A DNA stretch of 64,000 bases from Azorinus chamasolen (GCA_963576725.1 OY755246.1:70796371-70860370), one strand, 5' to 3'. Numbered from the stretch's first letter, positions 32,589 to 42,794 are shown. Numbers and translations: made by a program. Notes: generated from the letters alone by a model not told the origin.

Positions 32589-32871
32589 TTAACCCACTCA
32601 TACAAACACTTGTTGATGCCTTTGTAAATAGAGTAGACCCTGATCAGATGACTCCTGTAGGAACCATCTGATCAGGATCTGCTCTGTTTGCTCATGGAAT
32701 TATAAAGTTCAAATTGTACAGTTTTTGTTAAAGTAAAAAGAAATCCCTTGAAAATCTTCCATTATAAAATTTTAGTTACTGGTTATTCATGAGGTGACCA
32801 ATTCATTCATATATGTTCATTAGGGAAAGGGTTGATAAGTCATTTTGTATGTTCATTAGGGAAAGGGTTAA
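32589..32871 (+). mobile_element. TTAA MITE with duplicated right end, next to exon j
   Basis: TTAACCCACTCATACAAACA at the left, palindrome near 32655 (GATGACTCCTGTAGGAACCA), right end ATTAGGGAAAGGG-TTAA. A 36-bp segment (ATGTTCATTAGGGAAAGGGT on) occurs twice in tandem, 32813-32848 and 32849-32884, so the duplication includes the MITE end and part of the exon j pyrimidine tract. Confidence 0.9.
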
Positions 32872-32890
32872 TGAGTCATTTTGTTTTCAG

Positions 32891-33068
32891 GGTCAAAGAA
32901 CAACAACACCCCAGCTATAACACAGGGACAGAAGCCAACCCCGAAGCCATTTGCTCCCTTAGGTAACAGAAAGGCCTTGGTAGAGAAATCTGGACTTGTC
33001 AAGCATGCTACAAACAGAACTCAGAAAGAAAAACAAAAAGCATCTGAAACAAAGGGATCCTCTAACAG
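32891..33068 (+). CDS. MADD: MADD exon j: basic linker
   Basis: 178 bases, phase 1 in and 2 out; acceptor TTGTTTTCAG (ends 32890), donor GTGAGC at 33069. It contains GNRKALVEKSGLVKHA, matching the vertebrate GNRRALVDQ-SSVIKH, followed by a Lys-rich run (RTQKEKQKASETKGSSNR). Related TTAA-bounded MITEs end 19 nt upstream and begin 26 nt downstream of this exon. A 36-bp duplication covers the upstream MITE end and the start of the pyrimidine tract. Confidence 0.92.
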
Positions 33069-33094
33069 GTGAGCTTGTGGCAGTTTGAATAATA

Positions 33095-33338
33095 TTAACA
33101 CTTTACTCATACGCCTTTCTATGCCTTTGCAAACAGAGTAGGCCCAGATCAGGCGGCTCCTATAGGCGCCGTCTGATCCGGGTCTGCTCTGTTTGCTTAT
33201 GATAGTATTATTTAGATCTGAACAGTTTCCTCTTTGGTAAAAATTCCATGTGTTAAATATTCCATTTTAAAAATTAAACTAATTAATATTCATGATGTCA
33301 TCATTTCTTTCATAAATATTCATGGAGTAAAGGGTTAA
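33095..33338 (+). mobile_element. TTAA MITE copy, 26 nt after exon j
   Basis: TTAACACTTTACTCATACGC at the left, palindrome near 33160 (GCGGCTCCTATAGGCGCCGT), right end AATATTCATGGAGTAAAGGG then TTAA. Confidence 0.88.
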
Positions 33339-33548
33339 ATCTATGAATGCTGAATTTTCAAAGTGGAATGACTCATCGTTGTTTAACAATAACGTTCATT
33401 TAGTATGAAAGGGTATAATTTGCAAGAGGATTTGTAGTGTCAAACAGTGCAGACCCAGACCAGATTACTCCTCTGGGAATTATCTGATCGTGATGTACAT
33501 TGTTTACAAATGCTGCAACACTAGTTTCCCATATTCAGAGGGTTTAGT
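33335..33548. mobile_element. TTAA MITE variant (GAATGCTGAATTTTC type)
   Basis: It starts at the TTAA ending the previous copy: TTAAATCTATGAATGCTGAA. The palindrome arms are GTCAAACAGTGCAGACCCAG and GATCGTGATGTACATTGTTT. The end CATATTCAGAGGGTTTA is degraded. The same variant occurs near 5348 and 61955. Confidence 0.65.
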
Positions 33549-33574
33549 CTTTTCATGCTAGTGCTGAATTCCTG

Positions 33575-34848
33575 TTAACCCTTTCCCTGTTGTATATTGA
33601 TGTAAGAAATAATTTGCTCTATTTTTATTAGTGATGTTACAGGATACAGAAATCGTAACCGGTTAATTGCAAGCAGTATTTACCGAACGGTTAACCAGTT
33701 AACCGGATGAGACTTAAGATGCTGCATAGACAAGTTCGAAGTATTACCCCACCCATCAACAATCATTGAAGAGACATTGTCAAAATTTTGGTTATAACTA
33801 TCATTGTATCGTGACTTCGAGTTTCTTCTCTTTATTTAATGAACGCAAACTTTACAACACAACATGTTATTCTTTGTTGTTTATTGAATAAAGACTTTGC
33901 AGTCAACGTGTATGAATTCATCAAACGCCAATTAGATGTTGTTGACAAAGTCGGTGTCTACTTCCTAGGCAAATTTGGTTCCAGTAAAATATCACCATCG
34001 TCATAGTCTTGCTTTTTTGTATTGATTTTTATAAGAAGAATTCAATATGGATATTTCATTCCAAAGAGTTTGCGGGCAATTTTTTTTTTTTAGTATTAAA
34101 GTGAATGAAGTGATACAAATGTATATTGATGATCTATTTAGTTCCGACGTGCTGTCAGACCGAATTTGTTCTTTGTAAGCTGGCAAACCGAAATCTGTTA
34201 CACTTCTATAATCAGAAATTGTAAATACATGTAAAGCAAATGTGTGGATCCAAACGTTGAATCAATGAATCAGTTGCTGATTTGAAAGATGTTAACGGTC
34301 AGATACAATGGCTAAATGATCTTGTTTTGTTTAATCATAAAGTTTTAGTCCATCCAATTGTTTTGATAGTGCTTTCACACGTCCGTCACATTTCATGATT
34401 GTTTATGTCAAACATGTCAAATAGGGATCCACATTGCCCTTGGCCCTTGATCCCCGCTGTTTAATGACAACGTGTTGATTGGCCTGATTGGAAGAGGGTA
34501 ATAGACCAATGCGGCACTTACTTATTATAAGAGGGGCATCGCGTAATGTATTTGTTTTGAAAATGCAACCTGCTTTCAATATGCCCAAGCGGTTAATCTA
34601 TTTGCAAAATTGTAACCGGATAACCGGATCAAAAACGGTTAACTGGTTAACCTGTAACATCACTAATTTTTATCAATACACTTTTCAAGAAAATTAAAAA
34701 TTAAACAAAAACTGTAGAATGACATCTATATCATGTCAAAAGCAAACGGAACAGACCTTGATCAGACAGCTCCTACAGGAGCCATCTGATCTGGGAATGT
34801 TCTGTTTGCAAATGCGTGAAAATGCGTTTATATGAGGGAAAGGGTTAA
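33575..34848 (-). mobile_element. TTAA MITE split by a hAT-like element
   Basis: The left part TTAACCCTTTCCCTGTTGTA...AAGAAATAATTTGCTCTATT stops at 33628. The right part resumes at 34666 and contains the palindrome (CAGACAGCTCCTACAGGAGC) and TATGAGGGAAAGGGTTAA. Removing the insertion restores a standard reverse copy of about 230 bp. Confidence 0.88.
33629..34665. mobile_element. 1,037-bp hAT-like element with perfect 8-bp target duplication
   Basis: The ends TAGTGATGTTACAGG and CCTGTAACATCACTA are perfect 15-bp inverted repeats. ATTTTTAT is present on both sides (33621-33628 and 34666-34673). An 8-bp duplication is the hallmark of hAT transposons. Subterminal AACCGGTTA and GGTTAACC-GGTTAA motifs lie at both ends. 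No transposase is seen, so it is non-autonomous. Confidence 0.9.
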
Positions 34849-35299
34849 CCTATGTAAATAATTTTGATCCAGATGAGACGTCATGCAAGTCAGTGTCATT
34901 AAATGGTGTCCCATTAGAACCCAAACTGTTTGACCCTCTCAATGTAGTGGCAAAGTTAAATGGAAAAGAAAAACTAGAATTGTAGCAAATGGTAATTTTT
35001 GCAGATGACACTTCGGTTCTTCTTCACCAAACCTTAAGTTGTCACTACTTCTTAGAGTTGTCTCTTTGTGTAGAAATGACATAAATGTTATAGTAGCTTA
35101 CTCGTCATATCTGGAGCTCTAATGTATTAGAAAATATTCTTGTATGAATCTATATGTCACATCATCGGAAAAACAACCTTATATCATTGCAACAGTTTTG
35201 GTGTAGATGGGAAATAAATGCACAACTTTCAGCAGAAATTAAAAGTTGCTGATGATAGTCATGTAGAATACTTACAACTTGTAGACTTAGATAGGTCTG

Positions 35300-35720
35300 T
35301 CTGGAAGCAACACATGTTTTCTTACAACTCACAGCTGGGTCTGGCAGGAAGCAATGCATATCTTACAACTCACACTAAGAGCAAAAACAAAGGTCTGGCA
35401 GGAAGCATTGCATTTTCTTACAACTCACAGCTGGGTTTGGCAGGAAGAAATGCATTTTCTTACAACTCACAGCTGGGTCTGGCAGGAAGCAATGCATATC
35501 TTACAACTCACACTAAGAGCAAAAACAAAGGTCTGGCAGGAAGCATTGCATTTTCTTACAACTCGCAGCTGGGTTTGGCAGGAAGAAATGCATTTTCTTA
35601 CAACTCACAGCTGGGTCTGGCAGGAAGCAATGCATTTTCTTACAACTCACTGCTGGGTCTGGCAGGAAGCAATGCATTTTCTGACATTTCACAGCTGGTT
35701 CTGCCAGGAAGCAACATGTT
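35300..35720. repeat. 42-bp minisatellite with 138-bp higher-order unit
   Basis: Units of TCTTACAACTCACAGCTGGG plus TCTGGCAGGAAGCAATGCAT. A variant unit (CACACTAAGAGCAAAAACAA) recurs after 138 bp, so a block has duplicated. The period is divisible by 3, which leaves a 182-codon open frame (35218-35766) that is repeat-derived. It ends about 95 nt before exon k. Confidence 0.93.
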
Positions 35721-35812
35721 TTCAGTGGAATACTCATATTTATTGGATATAGTCCATTCTTCATAATTTTCACTTGTTCGAAGTAATACCCGTATGTTCT
35801 CCTTAATTCCAG

Positions 35813-35999
35813 TGAGAATCAGCAGTTCTTGAAGGAAGTGGTTGCCAGTGTATTAGAAGGTCAAGGAATAAGCTGGCTGAAAATGGGCCGTGTCAAAAAA
35901 CTATTGGAAGATGAGAATTACCGCAACTTTGTCGTCAGCAGACTGAACAAGAATCTTGATAAGAAACTTACTGATGATGATCACTACATAGAGGATGTG
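35813..35999 (+). CDS. MADD: MADD exon k: conserved [11 protein letters not shown] block
   Basis: 187 bases, phase 2 in and 0 out; acceptor AATTCCAG (ends 35812), donor GTGAGT at 36000. It encodes [19 protein letters not shown], then [16 protein letters not shown] and [11 protein letters not shown]. This is among the best conserved parts of MADD outside the DENN domain (vertebrate [19 protein letters not shown]). The function of this helical block is not well defined. A 42-bp minisatellite ends about 100 nt upstream. Confidence 0.95.
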
Positions 36000-36088
36000 G
36001 TGAGTCATTTATTTGAATCAGGATATAAGGAAAGGTCTACTGTATCGGTTTTTGCAAACAGTGCATTGTTATTGCATAGCTCTTTTAT

Positions 36089-36830
36089 TATCCACTGCCA
36101 AAGGCAAAGGGATATTGTTTTGGGTTTGTCCATCCATCCTTCCTTCCGACTGGTTTTCGTCCAATGCCATATCTCTGTAACGGATTGACAGAATTCAATG
36201 AAACTAGACATAAATATTTGTTATCACTGGGGCATCGTTCCCATGTGTTACTTTTCCAGGTCACTTGTGGCATTTAGGAGTTATTGCCCTTTGATACTCA
36301 AAAATCACATATTTATTCCGTCCATTGCCATATCTCTCTAATGGATCAACAGATTTCAATGAAACTCAACATGAATATTTGTTATCGCCATGGCATCGTT
36401 ACCATGTTTTACTTCCATGCATTACTTTTTCAGATGAAGTGCAGCTTTTAGGAGTTATTCCCCATTGATACACACGTCACCAATGCAACATCCAATCCGG
36501 ATATGTAATGATTCGCTGTATCAGAATAAACTGTACACAAACTACAACTAATGCAAAAAGTAGTAGACTAGATCAGATGCCGCAGCGGAGAGGCGACAGC
36601 TGGTCTAGGTCTATACTTTTCAATTTTGTAATACAATAAGTCACATTTGCCCTTGCTGTGGCTCATTCAGTATCAAAGCATGTGCACTATTAAAGATTGC
36701 CATAGAAAGCAGTAATTTGGCCCAATATTCATAATGTTGGTCAAAATATCTATTTAATAGCATCAAAGGCATTTTAAATTGATTATCTAAAGATTCGTTT
36801 TGCAGGAGATATGAATTCTATGAATTTTTT
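36089..36830 (+). repeat. TGCCAAAGGCA interspersed repeat, copy 1
   Basis: Head CCACTGCCAAAGGCAAAGGG then GTTTTGGGTTTGTCCATCC. Two core units have CCATATCTCTGTAACGGATT and TTTAGGAGTTATTGCCC. After them a non-core tail runs from ATGTAATGATTCGCTGTATC through TCTAGGTCTATACTTTTCAA to TTAAATTGATTATCTAAAGA and TTCTATGAATT. The same order recurs at 59175-60295. Confidence 0.85.
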
Positions 36831-36859
36831 TTGTTTATCTTGAGCTTTGTAGTGTGTCT

Positions 36860-37836
36860 GCATGGTTCAGAAACTTATTGCAGGGAATATGGAAGAAAAA
36901 TACTAAGCATTTTAAATGGAAGAAGGTAAAGCATTTTAAGAGACAGCATTGTTTTCAGACCAAAATTACTTGCATAGAGTTAATCTTTTGAGATCTAAAA
37001 TCTTGTTTATTTGATGAAACGCCTGTTTCTATATTACAATATACATGTACTGAATATGGTCAATGACAGACATTGTACAGAGCTCTCTAAAGGATAGAAA
37101 ATGTTAACAACCCTTGAACATGCATCTAGATAAAAAGCGAAAACAAAATTAATGGACAAATTTAATAGATAATTATACTTATATCTGTTGACAATGAACC
37201 TAGAATCAAATTACCATATACAAATTAATCTAAAACAATTTAATCTCCTTTAAAACATTACACAAAAACATAAGCTAATAGAATTATTGAACCATCCAAA
37301 GACATACTATCTGATTAAAACAATGAATAAAACTTTCTGACATGCAATTCTAACCAGAAGGGAAGATGAGTGTAACATAATATGTAATTGTATGAAGATT
37401 TTTCTTCCATATTCCCCAATTCTCAAATGGACAAAATTGTCTTTTATCGAGTGGCAAATTATCTCATAACTTCCAATCAACAGTTCAAAACTCTGTCACT
37501 AAAGGTCTTTCTGCTGTTATAAGCGACAGCAAACAGGCTATCAGATGAATCTGTGGATCTATGGCTGGATCTAAGCTCAATTTGATATGATCAACATGGC
37601 ATTTATACATGAACAAGAGAGCTTTGGAACGTTTTGGTTTTGACAATTAGCCAGTGTAATTGTGCAGTGCTTATTTTGAGTTGTCATACAAAAGTGCTTT
37701 TTGAACAAGTTGTGTATATGTTTTGAGCTGTCAAATGGAAGTGCGTTTAGAAAGGTTTTGCACACATGTTTTGAATATGCTGATTCTTACTAATACCACT
37801 GTCAGTAATGCTGTCAAGTATAACATTACAATAATT
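36860..37836. other. Intron, nothing recognised
   Basis: About 1 kb of AT-rich sequence between the repeat above and the next MITE. No coding, RNA or repeat signal is visible by eye. Confidence 0.6.
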
Positions 37837-38066
37837 GAACCCTTTACTCCATAAATGCACTTTTCTACACCTTGCAAACTCAGTAAACCCAGATCAGGCA
37901 GATCAGACGGCTCCTGTAAGAGCCTTCTGATCAGGGTCTGCTCAGTTTTGCTTATAATATAATATAGATATGATTTTACAGTTTCTGCAGTGTCCAAATT
38001 ATGCTATTACAACAATTAATATATTTGTTATTGATGATGTCATTATTTCTGACATGAATAGGATTA
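37837..38066 (+). mobile_element. TTAA MITE, degraded ends, 76 nt before exon l
   Basis: TTGAACCCTTTACTCCATAA at the left, palindrome near 37915 with a small duplication (CAGATCAGGCAGATCAGACG), right end ATGAATAGGATTAAA. Confidence 0.78.
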
Positions 38067-38141
38067 AACGTGAAATATCAAAACAAACAAATCAGCAGCT
38101 TCTTTAGAATATATTTTATCCTTATGTTTGTGTGTTTGCAG

Positions 38142-38336
38142 TGCATCAGTAAGGCAGTCTACAAAGGTATGCTATCCATACTGAAGGCTTTTGTGCACGG
38201 GTTAGAGACAACATTTCAGAACTATGGCATTGGTGGCATGGCCAGTGCATTCATGGTCCTAGAGATCCTTCACACCCACTACTGGGCACGTGAGACTAGT
38301 GGTAGCAACAAGAGTGACACCAGTCTCACGCCTGAG
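38142..38336 (+). CDS. MADD: MADD exon l: VYKGML / GGMAS block
   Basis: 65 codons, phase 0/0; acceptor TTTGCAG (ends 38141), donor GTAAGA at 38337. It contains CISKAVYKGMLSILKAFVHG, YGIGGMAS, LEILHTHYWARE, matching the vertebrate ISRKVYKGMLDLLK, GLGGMAS and LEIAQTHYYSKE. The end (SGSNKSDTSLTPE) is variable. It continues the helical region from exon k. Confidence 0.95.
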
Positions 38337-38609
38337 GTAAGACGGGATAGTTGGTTGTACATGAACTACACAAGTGTTTCAATCATATAATTGTAATTTT
38401 TGAAAGAATTAATGAGAAACAGTAAATTGAGCAAATTCATGTGCATTTTTTAATCACGTATTATTTAAAAGGGAGAATTTTAAAATTTTCTGGGAGACAT
38501 GAGGACAATGTGTATATGGTGAAGCATTGTATACACTCTTTACAAAGCCCGAAAAGTACTGTTTCTTCCAATTAACAGCTTGCACATGGATGTTCCTTGT
38601 ATTTTGTAG

Positions 38610-38718
38610 CTAAACTCTCCGTATGGAAGCCAGGAAAGTCTTTCAATAAAGGGAGATAACTCTCCAAAGAACCCGGAGTCTCAGAGTCTGAATGAAGAAA
38701 CCATGGTTACAGCTCTTG
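38610..38718 (+). CDS. MADD: MADD exon m: short Ser-rich linker
   Basis: 109 bases, phase 0 in and 1 out; acceptor TTTTGTAG (ends 38609), donor GTAGGT at 38719. It encodes LNSPYGSQESLSIKGDNSPK, then NPESQSLNEETMVTAL. It lies only 273 bp after exon l, the shortest intron in the window. Similarity to vertebrate MADD is weak. The call rests on phase continuity, splice signals and coding-like composition. Confidence 0.82.
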
Positions 38719-39770
38719 GTAGGTGCAGATATGTCTTGTGTGTTTTGCTTACCTCTACTAAAGTATCTGTAGGTGATATAGCCAGCTTCAAAGGAAAAAG
38801 GGAACAATGTTCACCCAGATCAGCTACTGCAGTAAACATGGCATCTGATAAGGGTGTGCATTGTTCTTCAGTCACACCAATGTCAGTCATTATTATAAGC
38901 CCATCTTCAGATGGGACATATATTTTCATCTACGGTGTTTATGTGTGTATGCTGGCGGGCAACATCTGTAAAGTTTTCTGCTCTCACCAAATATCTATAG
39001 ATATATTTTGAGTCAAGGTCAATAACCAGAAATATTGCTTCATTTATTTATTCAAATCCTCTTTTTTGGTATCAGGTCCTTCTTTGCATTGCTCTATTGG
39101 AAGCGAAGATGCTTGAGAGTTAAATTTTTGTCATAGTTATGATAGACAGTGATTTCAAAAGGAAAGTAATAGGTCATTTTATATAATACGCCAAATAACA
39201 TTTGCTCTGTTTTGGCATGTTATTTGTTTTAAAGGGTTTGGTGTAGAAATAGGATATTTATGTAGAACAGTTCTCTCTTATCTATTGATCTGATATATAA
39301 ATATGTAATTCTCCACGTATGATTAATTTGAGAAAAAGCAAGGAAAGGGCAGACATTTTACTAGAATGTGAAATTGGAAAAAAGGAGAAAAGGGTTTGAA
39401 TATGTTTACAACTGTGTGATGTTGCTGGCTAGTATTTAGCATAGTGGGTATGGAACTATATTAACAAAATGCTTCAGCTTGTATAGTATTAATCATAGAC
39501 CAGTAGAGCAAATAATGTGGCCAAACAGTGAGCTGTAGGCATTAGAGTCTACCTATTTGTGACCAAACACATTTGTATTCTGTTTCACCATATATTTTCA
39601 TATTAAAAGTTGTTCCATGTGGTATATTCTGTGTAGCTTTAGTCAATGTGAAGAAGGGTAACAGAGGGTTTCTTCTAGCCTTAATGTGATTATCTTTTAC
39701 TGATAGCGTGATATATTTTGAGCTGCCTCACAGGAAAATATGCTCACTGCATTGCTACTTTATACTGTTT
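38719..39770. other. Intron after exon m, nothing recognised
   Basis: Intronic sequence without a repeat family that I recognise. Two overlapping opposite open frames at 38681-39011 partly cover exon m and are otherwise not supported. Confidence 0.6.
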
Positions 39771-40440
39771 TCAGCTTACCAGGCACAAAGTGCCAAGGCT
39801 AGCTAATGGGGTCACTCTGTGTCCCTCATCGTCCTGTGTAGAGGCCTTTTTCTGGCGTCTATACAGGTCTGTTAAACAGACCTAATCCCAATGCAAAATA
39901 GCTAATAATTTTCCCAATTTTGGGAAAAACATCCAGATAAAGATCAAATTTCAATTAAAATGGTCAAAAAAAAAAGAAGAAACAAAATAAGTTAAAATGT
40001 TAGCAAAAATGCATATCAAATCATTGACTTTTAGCACGAAAAAATTCCCAATTATTAAAATGTGTTGTTTTTTTAAAAATAAATTGGCAAAGAAACTCTG
40101 GTGTCACCAATTTCTTTAATCAACTTCTGAACTACTGAATGGACTTTGACCAAACTTCACAGAACGATCCTTAGGTGATTCTTTAACAGAGGCAAATAAA
40201 ATAAATAGTTCTGGTTCTTTGCATAAATAGGTCATAGAAGCTAAAACAGATTTACAAACATTTAAAACATCATCACCTAAACCTCTGAATCAAATGATTC
40301 TCTGTAGGTCTTCTATAAAATGTGTATAAATGGTTCTGGTTCCTAGCATCAGTAGGTCACAGGAGCTAACAATAGATTGTTAGGAACGTCTTTAAAATGA
40401 CATCACCTCCAAAACTGCTGAGGACAATTCCAGGAAAATC
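39771..40440 (+). repeat. AGCT-CCAGGCAC family, degenerate
   Basis: Head TTTCAGCTTACCAGGCACAA / AGTGCCAAGGCTAGCT, CACTCTGTGTCCCTC, then core phrases CTTCTGAACTACTGAATGGA, CTTCACAGAACGATCCTTAG and ATAGGTCATAGAAGCTAAAA. Confidence 0.7.
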
Positions 40441-40498
40441 TCCCTAGGGAGATAGGAACGACAGTCTAAAACCCCCACCAATAGAACTTTAATTAAAT

Positions 40499-40525
40499 CC
40501 CCCCCCCCCCCCCCCCCCCCCCCCC
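40499..40525. repeat. Poly-C run of 27
   Basis: C homopolymer inside a copy of the CCCCCACCAA repeat (40430-40540; compare 4195-4505). Confidence 0.95.
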
Positions 40526-40667
40526 AGGAATAACCCTGAATGGAATATGACTAAACTACATAGAAATTATCCTCAGGAAGTATTCTATAAAAATTATATA
40601 AATGGTTCCAGTTCCTTGCTTAAGTAGTTCACAGGGGCCAAGAATATATATTAACGAACAATTTCGT

Positions 40668-41060
40668 TTAACCCTTTACTTCATGAATATTCATTTAAGA
40701 AATGATAACATCATGAATATTAATTACATTAATTTTGATAATGGCACATGAACACAGGAGTTTTTGGCCTTGGCAGAATCTTATCTACAGTAAAACCTCT
40801 CTATAACGGCCACTGAATTATAGTTATATATTTTGTGTTAAAGGCAGGTGGCTGCTTAAAGCAAGGTGAAAGTAAAACAGAACGCTCCTATAGGAGCATT
40901 CCGTTTTACTTTCACCTTGCTTTAAGCAGCCACCTGCCCTAAATACCAACTAATTAATGCAATTTAGTGGTTGTTATAGAGAGGTTTTACTGTATATTAC
41001 TTTATAAGCGAACAAAGCAGACCCTAATCAGAATGATTTATAGGTAGTCCTTTATGAAAG
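40668..41060 (-). mobile_element. TTAA MITE split by a pogo-type MITE
   Basis: TTAACCCTTTACTTCATGAA, AAGAAATGATAACATCATGA and GGCCTTGGCAGAATCTTATC lead to the insertion at 40788. After it come TATTACTTTATAAGCGAACA and AAGCAGACCCTAATCAGAAT. The right arm of the palindrome and the right end are missing. Confidence 0.82.
40788..40992. mobile_element. Near-perfect palindromic pogo-type MITE, 205 bp
   Basis: The ends CAGTAAAACCTCTCTATAAC and (reverse complement) CAGTAAAACCTCTCTATAAC are identical and flanked by TA (40786-40787, 40993-40994). The centre is a long hairpin: GGCAGGTGGCTGCTTAAAGC, AAGGTGAAAGTAAAACAGAA, apex CGCTCCTATAGGAGCATTC, then the complement. It resembles 24124-24316. Confidence 0.95.
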
Positions 41061-41194
41061 TTTTATAGACTTCTGCATTAGTTAGCAACACGAGGTAGAA
41101 ATAGTTTTTATGGAACAATATCTTTGAATGACATCTATGTTATTGCAGAAAGTCCACTTTCAAACAAACTCTAAGTTAAGAATGAGCCCCCATC

Positions 41195-41350
41195 TTCTCA
41201 CACTTGGTCCCAACAAAGATTAGTGAGCTCCCATCTTATGACACTCGGTCGCAACAAAGCATAGCAATAAATTATTTTTGGCCATTGTGGGAATTGAACC
41301 GGGTCTCTAGGGTGAAAAGCCAATGGCCTAATCCCTGCGCTAAAGAGTAT
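41195..41350 (-). mobile_element. tRNA-like SINE head, minus strand
   Basis: On the minus strand TTTAGCGCAGGGATTAGGCC (A box region, 41344 down) is followed by TTGGCTTTTCACCCTAGAGA and a B box GGTTCAATTCC. The spacing fits a tRNA promoter. Downstream a near-direct repeat follows (CATAAGATGGGAGCTCACTA / GAGAAGATGGGGGCTCATTC). A tRNA pseudogene is the alternative. Confidence 0.65.
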
Positions 41351-41755
41351 TAATGTAGTTGTAATGTAGTATTTCCAATGTTGTCTTGTCTGCACTGTAT
41401 ACAAACTCTTGAGTTCTTTTTCCAAGTGAGGCAGCTTTGTCATATTGTGAATAAGTAACACATCAACTGAAGCCTCCCTGATTCAGCATTTACAGATAAC
41501 TGTCATCCTGTGCTTGCCTTATACTAGTAGTTGCACGCTTTTACATATTCAAGCTTTCAATGGTTTGCTGACTAAAACATGCATACTGAAGTATGACAGT
41601 GTGTTTCCATTTTCAAGAGCAAAACTATTTTTAGCAAAAACAATTATTGCATTTGACTTAAATTAAGCAAATATGTATCTCAACCAAATACAAAAAAAAC
41701 TAGCATCAGTAGATCCTCTAAAGCATTCGGTGTATGAATGAACAGAAGGATCTTT

Positions 41756-41852
41756 AAAAGCAGATGCCTGTTTTATACAGACTTTTGGTAATGCAGCCAG
41801 TTGCTTTGTTCTGCATTATGGTCATACTGCATTAAGCTTCCACCTGTCGTAT
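41756..41852. repeat. Diverged palindrome of the pogo-type MITE kind
   Basis: AAAAGCAGATGCCTGTTTTA, TTGGTAATGCAGCCAGTTGC and ACTGCATTAAGCTTCCACCT have the order of the arms at 24124, but the stem has decayed. Confidence 0.5.
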
Positions 41853-42109
41853 ACACATTTACGGGATAGCTATAGATAGTTTTTTGTAGTTATAAAATTT
41901 GTTCGTGACAGTATTAAATTTGAATTTGTTTGTGACAGTATTTTTAGTATAAATGTACCTAGATTGCATGCTTAGCCTGTCAAGCATACTCAAGTAGTCA
42001 ATCTTTTACAAATAATGGCTGCAAAAGGGCTTGCTAAATTTACATACATTGTATCAGTCAAACCTGTGTTTATTTTTACACTCTCCCCAACCACCACCAC
42101 CCCCTCCAC

Positions 42110-42330
42110 CCGATATTGTTTTTGCTCTATCTTTAATGTTAAGAGATAATTTTGTCGCCATTGCACAACCTATTTAGGTCAAAGTCATACATCAAGGTCA
42201 AAGGTCATATTTTTGGCATAGTGTTTCACAAACATATTTTGATTTTGTTGTTTTGTGTTGTTGTTTTGGGGATGTGTGGGGGAATCATTTTCATTTGACC
42301 CTACACCAAGATTTTTCAGTAAATTTAAAT
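42110..42330 (+). repeat. Fragment of the GGCGATAA / GGCATAG repeat
   Basis: AGATAATTTTGTCGCCATTG, TCATACATCAAGGTCAAAGG and GGCATAGTGTTTCACAAACA match the element at 48866. Confidence 0.65.
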
Positions 42331-42794
42331 CAAACAACTGTTGTTTTAAAGGCTTGGAATTATTTTATTGGAATTTAGATGAAACCTTTAAAGTCCTCTC
42401 CCAGCAAACTGCATGCTTGAGTTAAAAACAAGAAATATTCCTTTCGTTATTATGAAGCAAGACAATCATAGCCATTGTCAGAACATACTATTGAGGTTTT
42501 CTATATCTAATTACAAACATCAGACCTTTTCTTGACTGAGAGTATGAGCTGGATTCTAATGATGTGGCAGAAACATGTTTCTTGTTTGATCCTATATGGA
42601 ACGTAATATAGTTAGTTGTTTAGTTGAGTATATATACTGTGAAGGAAATGGGCTGTAAGCATTATTTTAATTGTATGAACTTGTTTACATCTTTTGGTGT
42701 TGTTGAGTTATATGAAATATTAGCTACATATAGTTTAAGCTAGGCAGAATACCTTTACATTTGTCCATCTTGATTAAGTTATTTTGGCTTTATT

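Noticed and set aside
35218..35766. 182-codon open frame as a repeat-rich protein or exon
   Set aside because: The frame is kept open by a 42-bp tandem repeat; two further frames over the same bases are also open. It has no splice signals matching MADD phases.
41280..41345. Functional tRNA gene on the minus strand
   Set aside because: The A and B boxes are tRNA-like, but the acceptor stem does not pair convincingly and SINE-like sequence follows.
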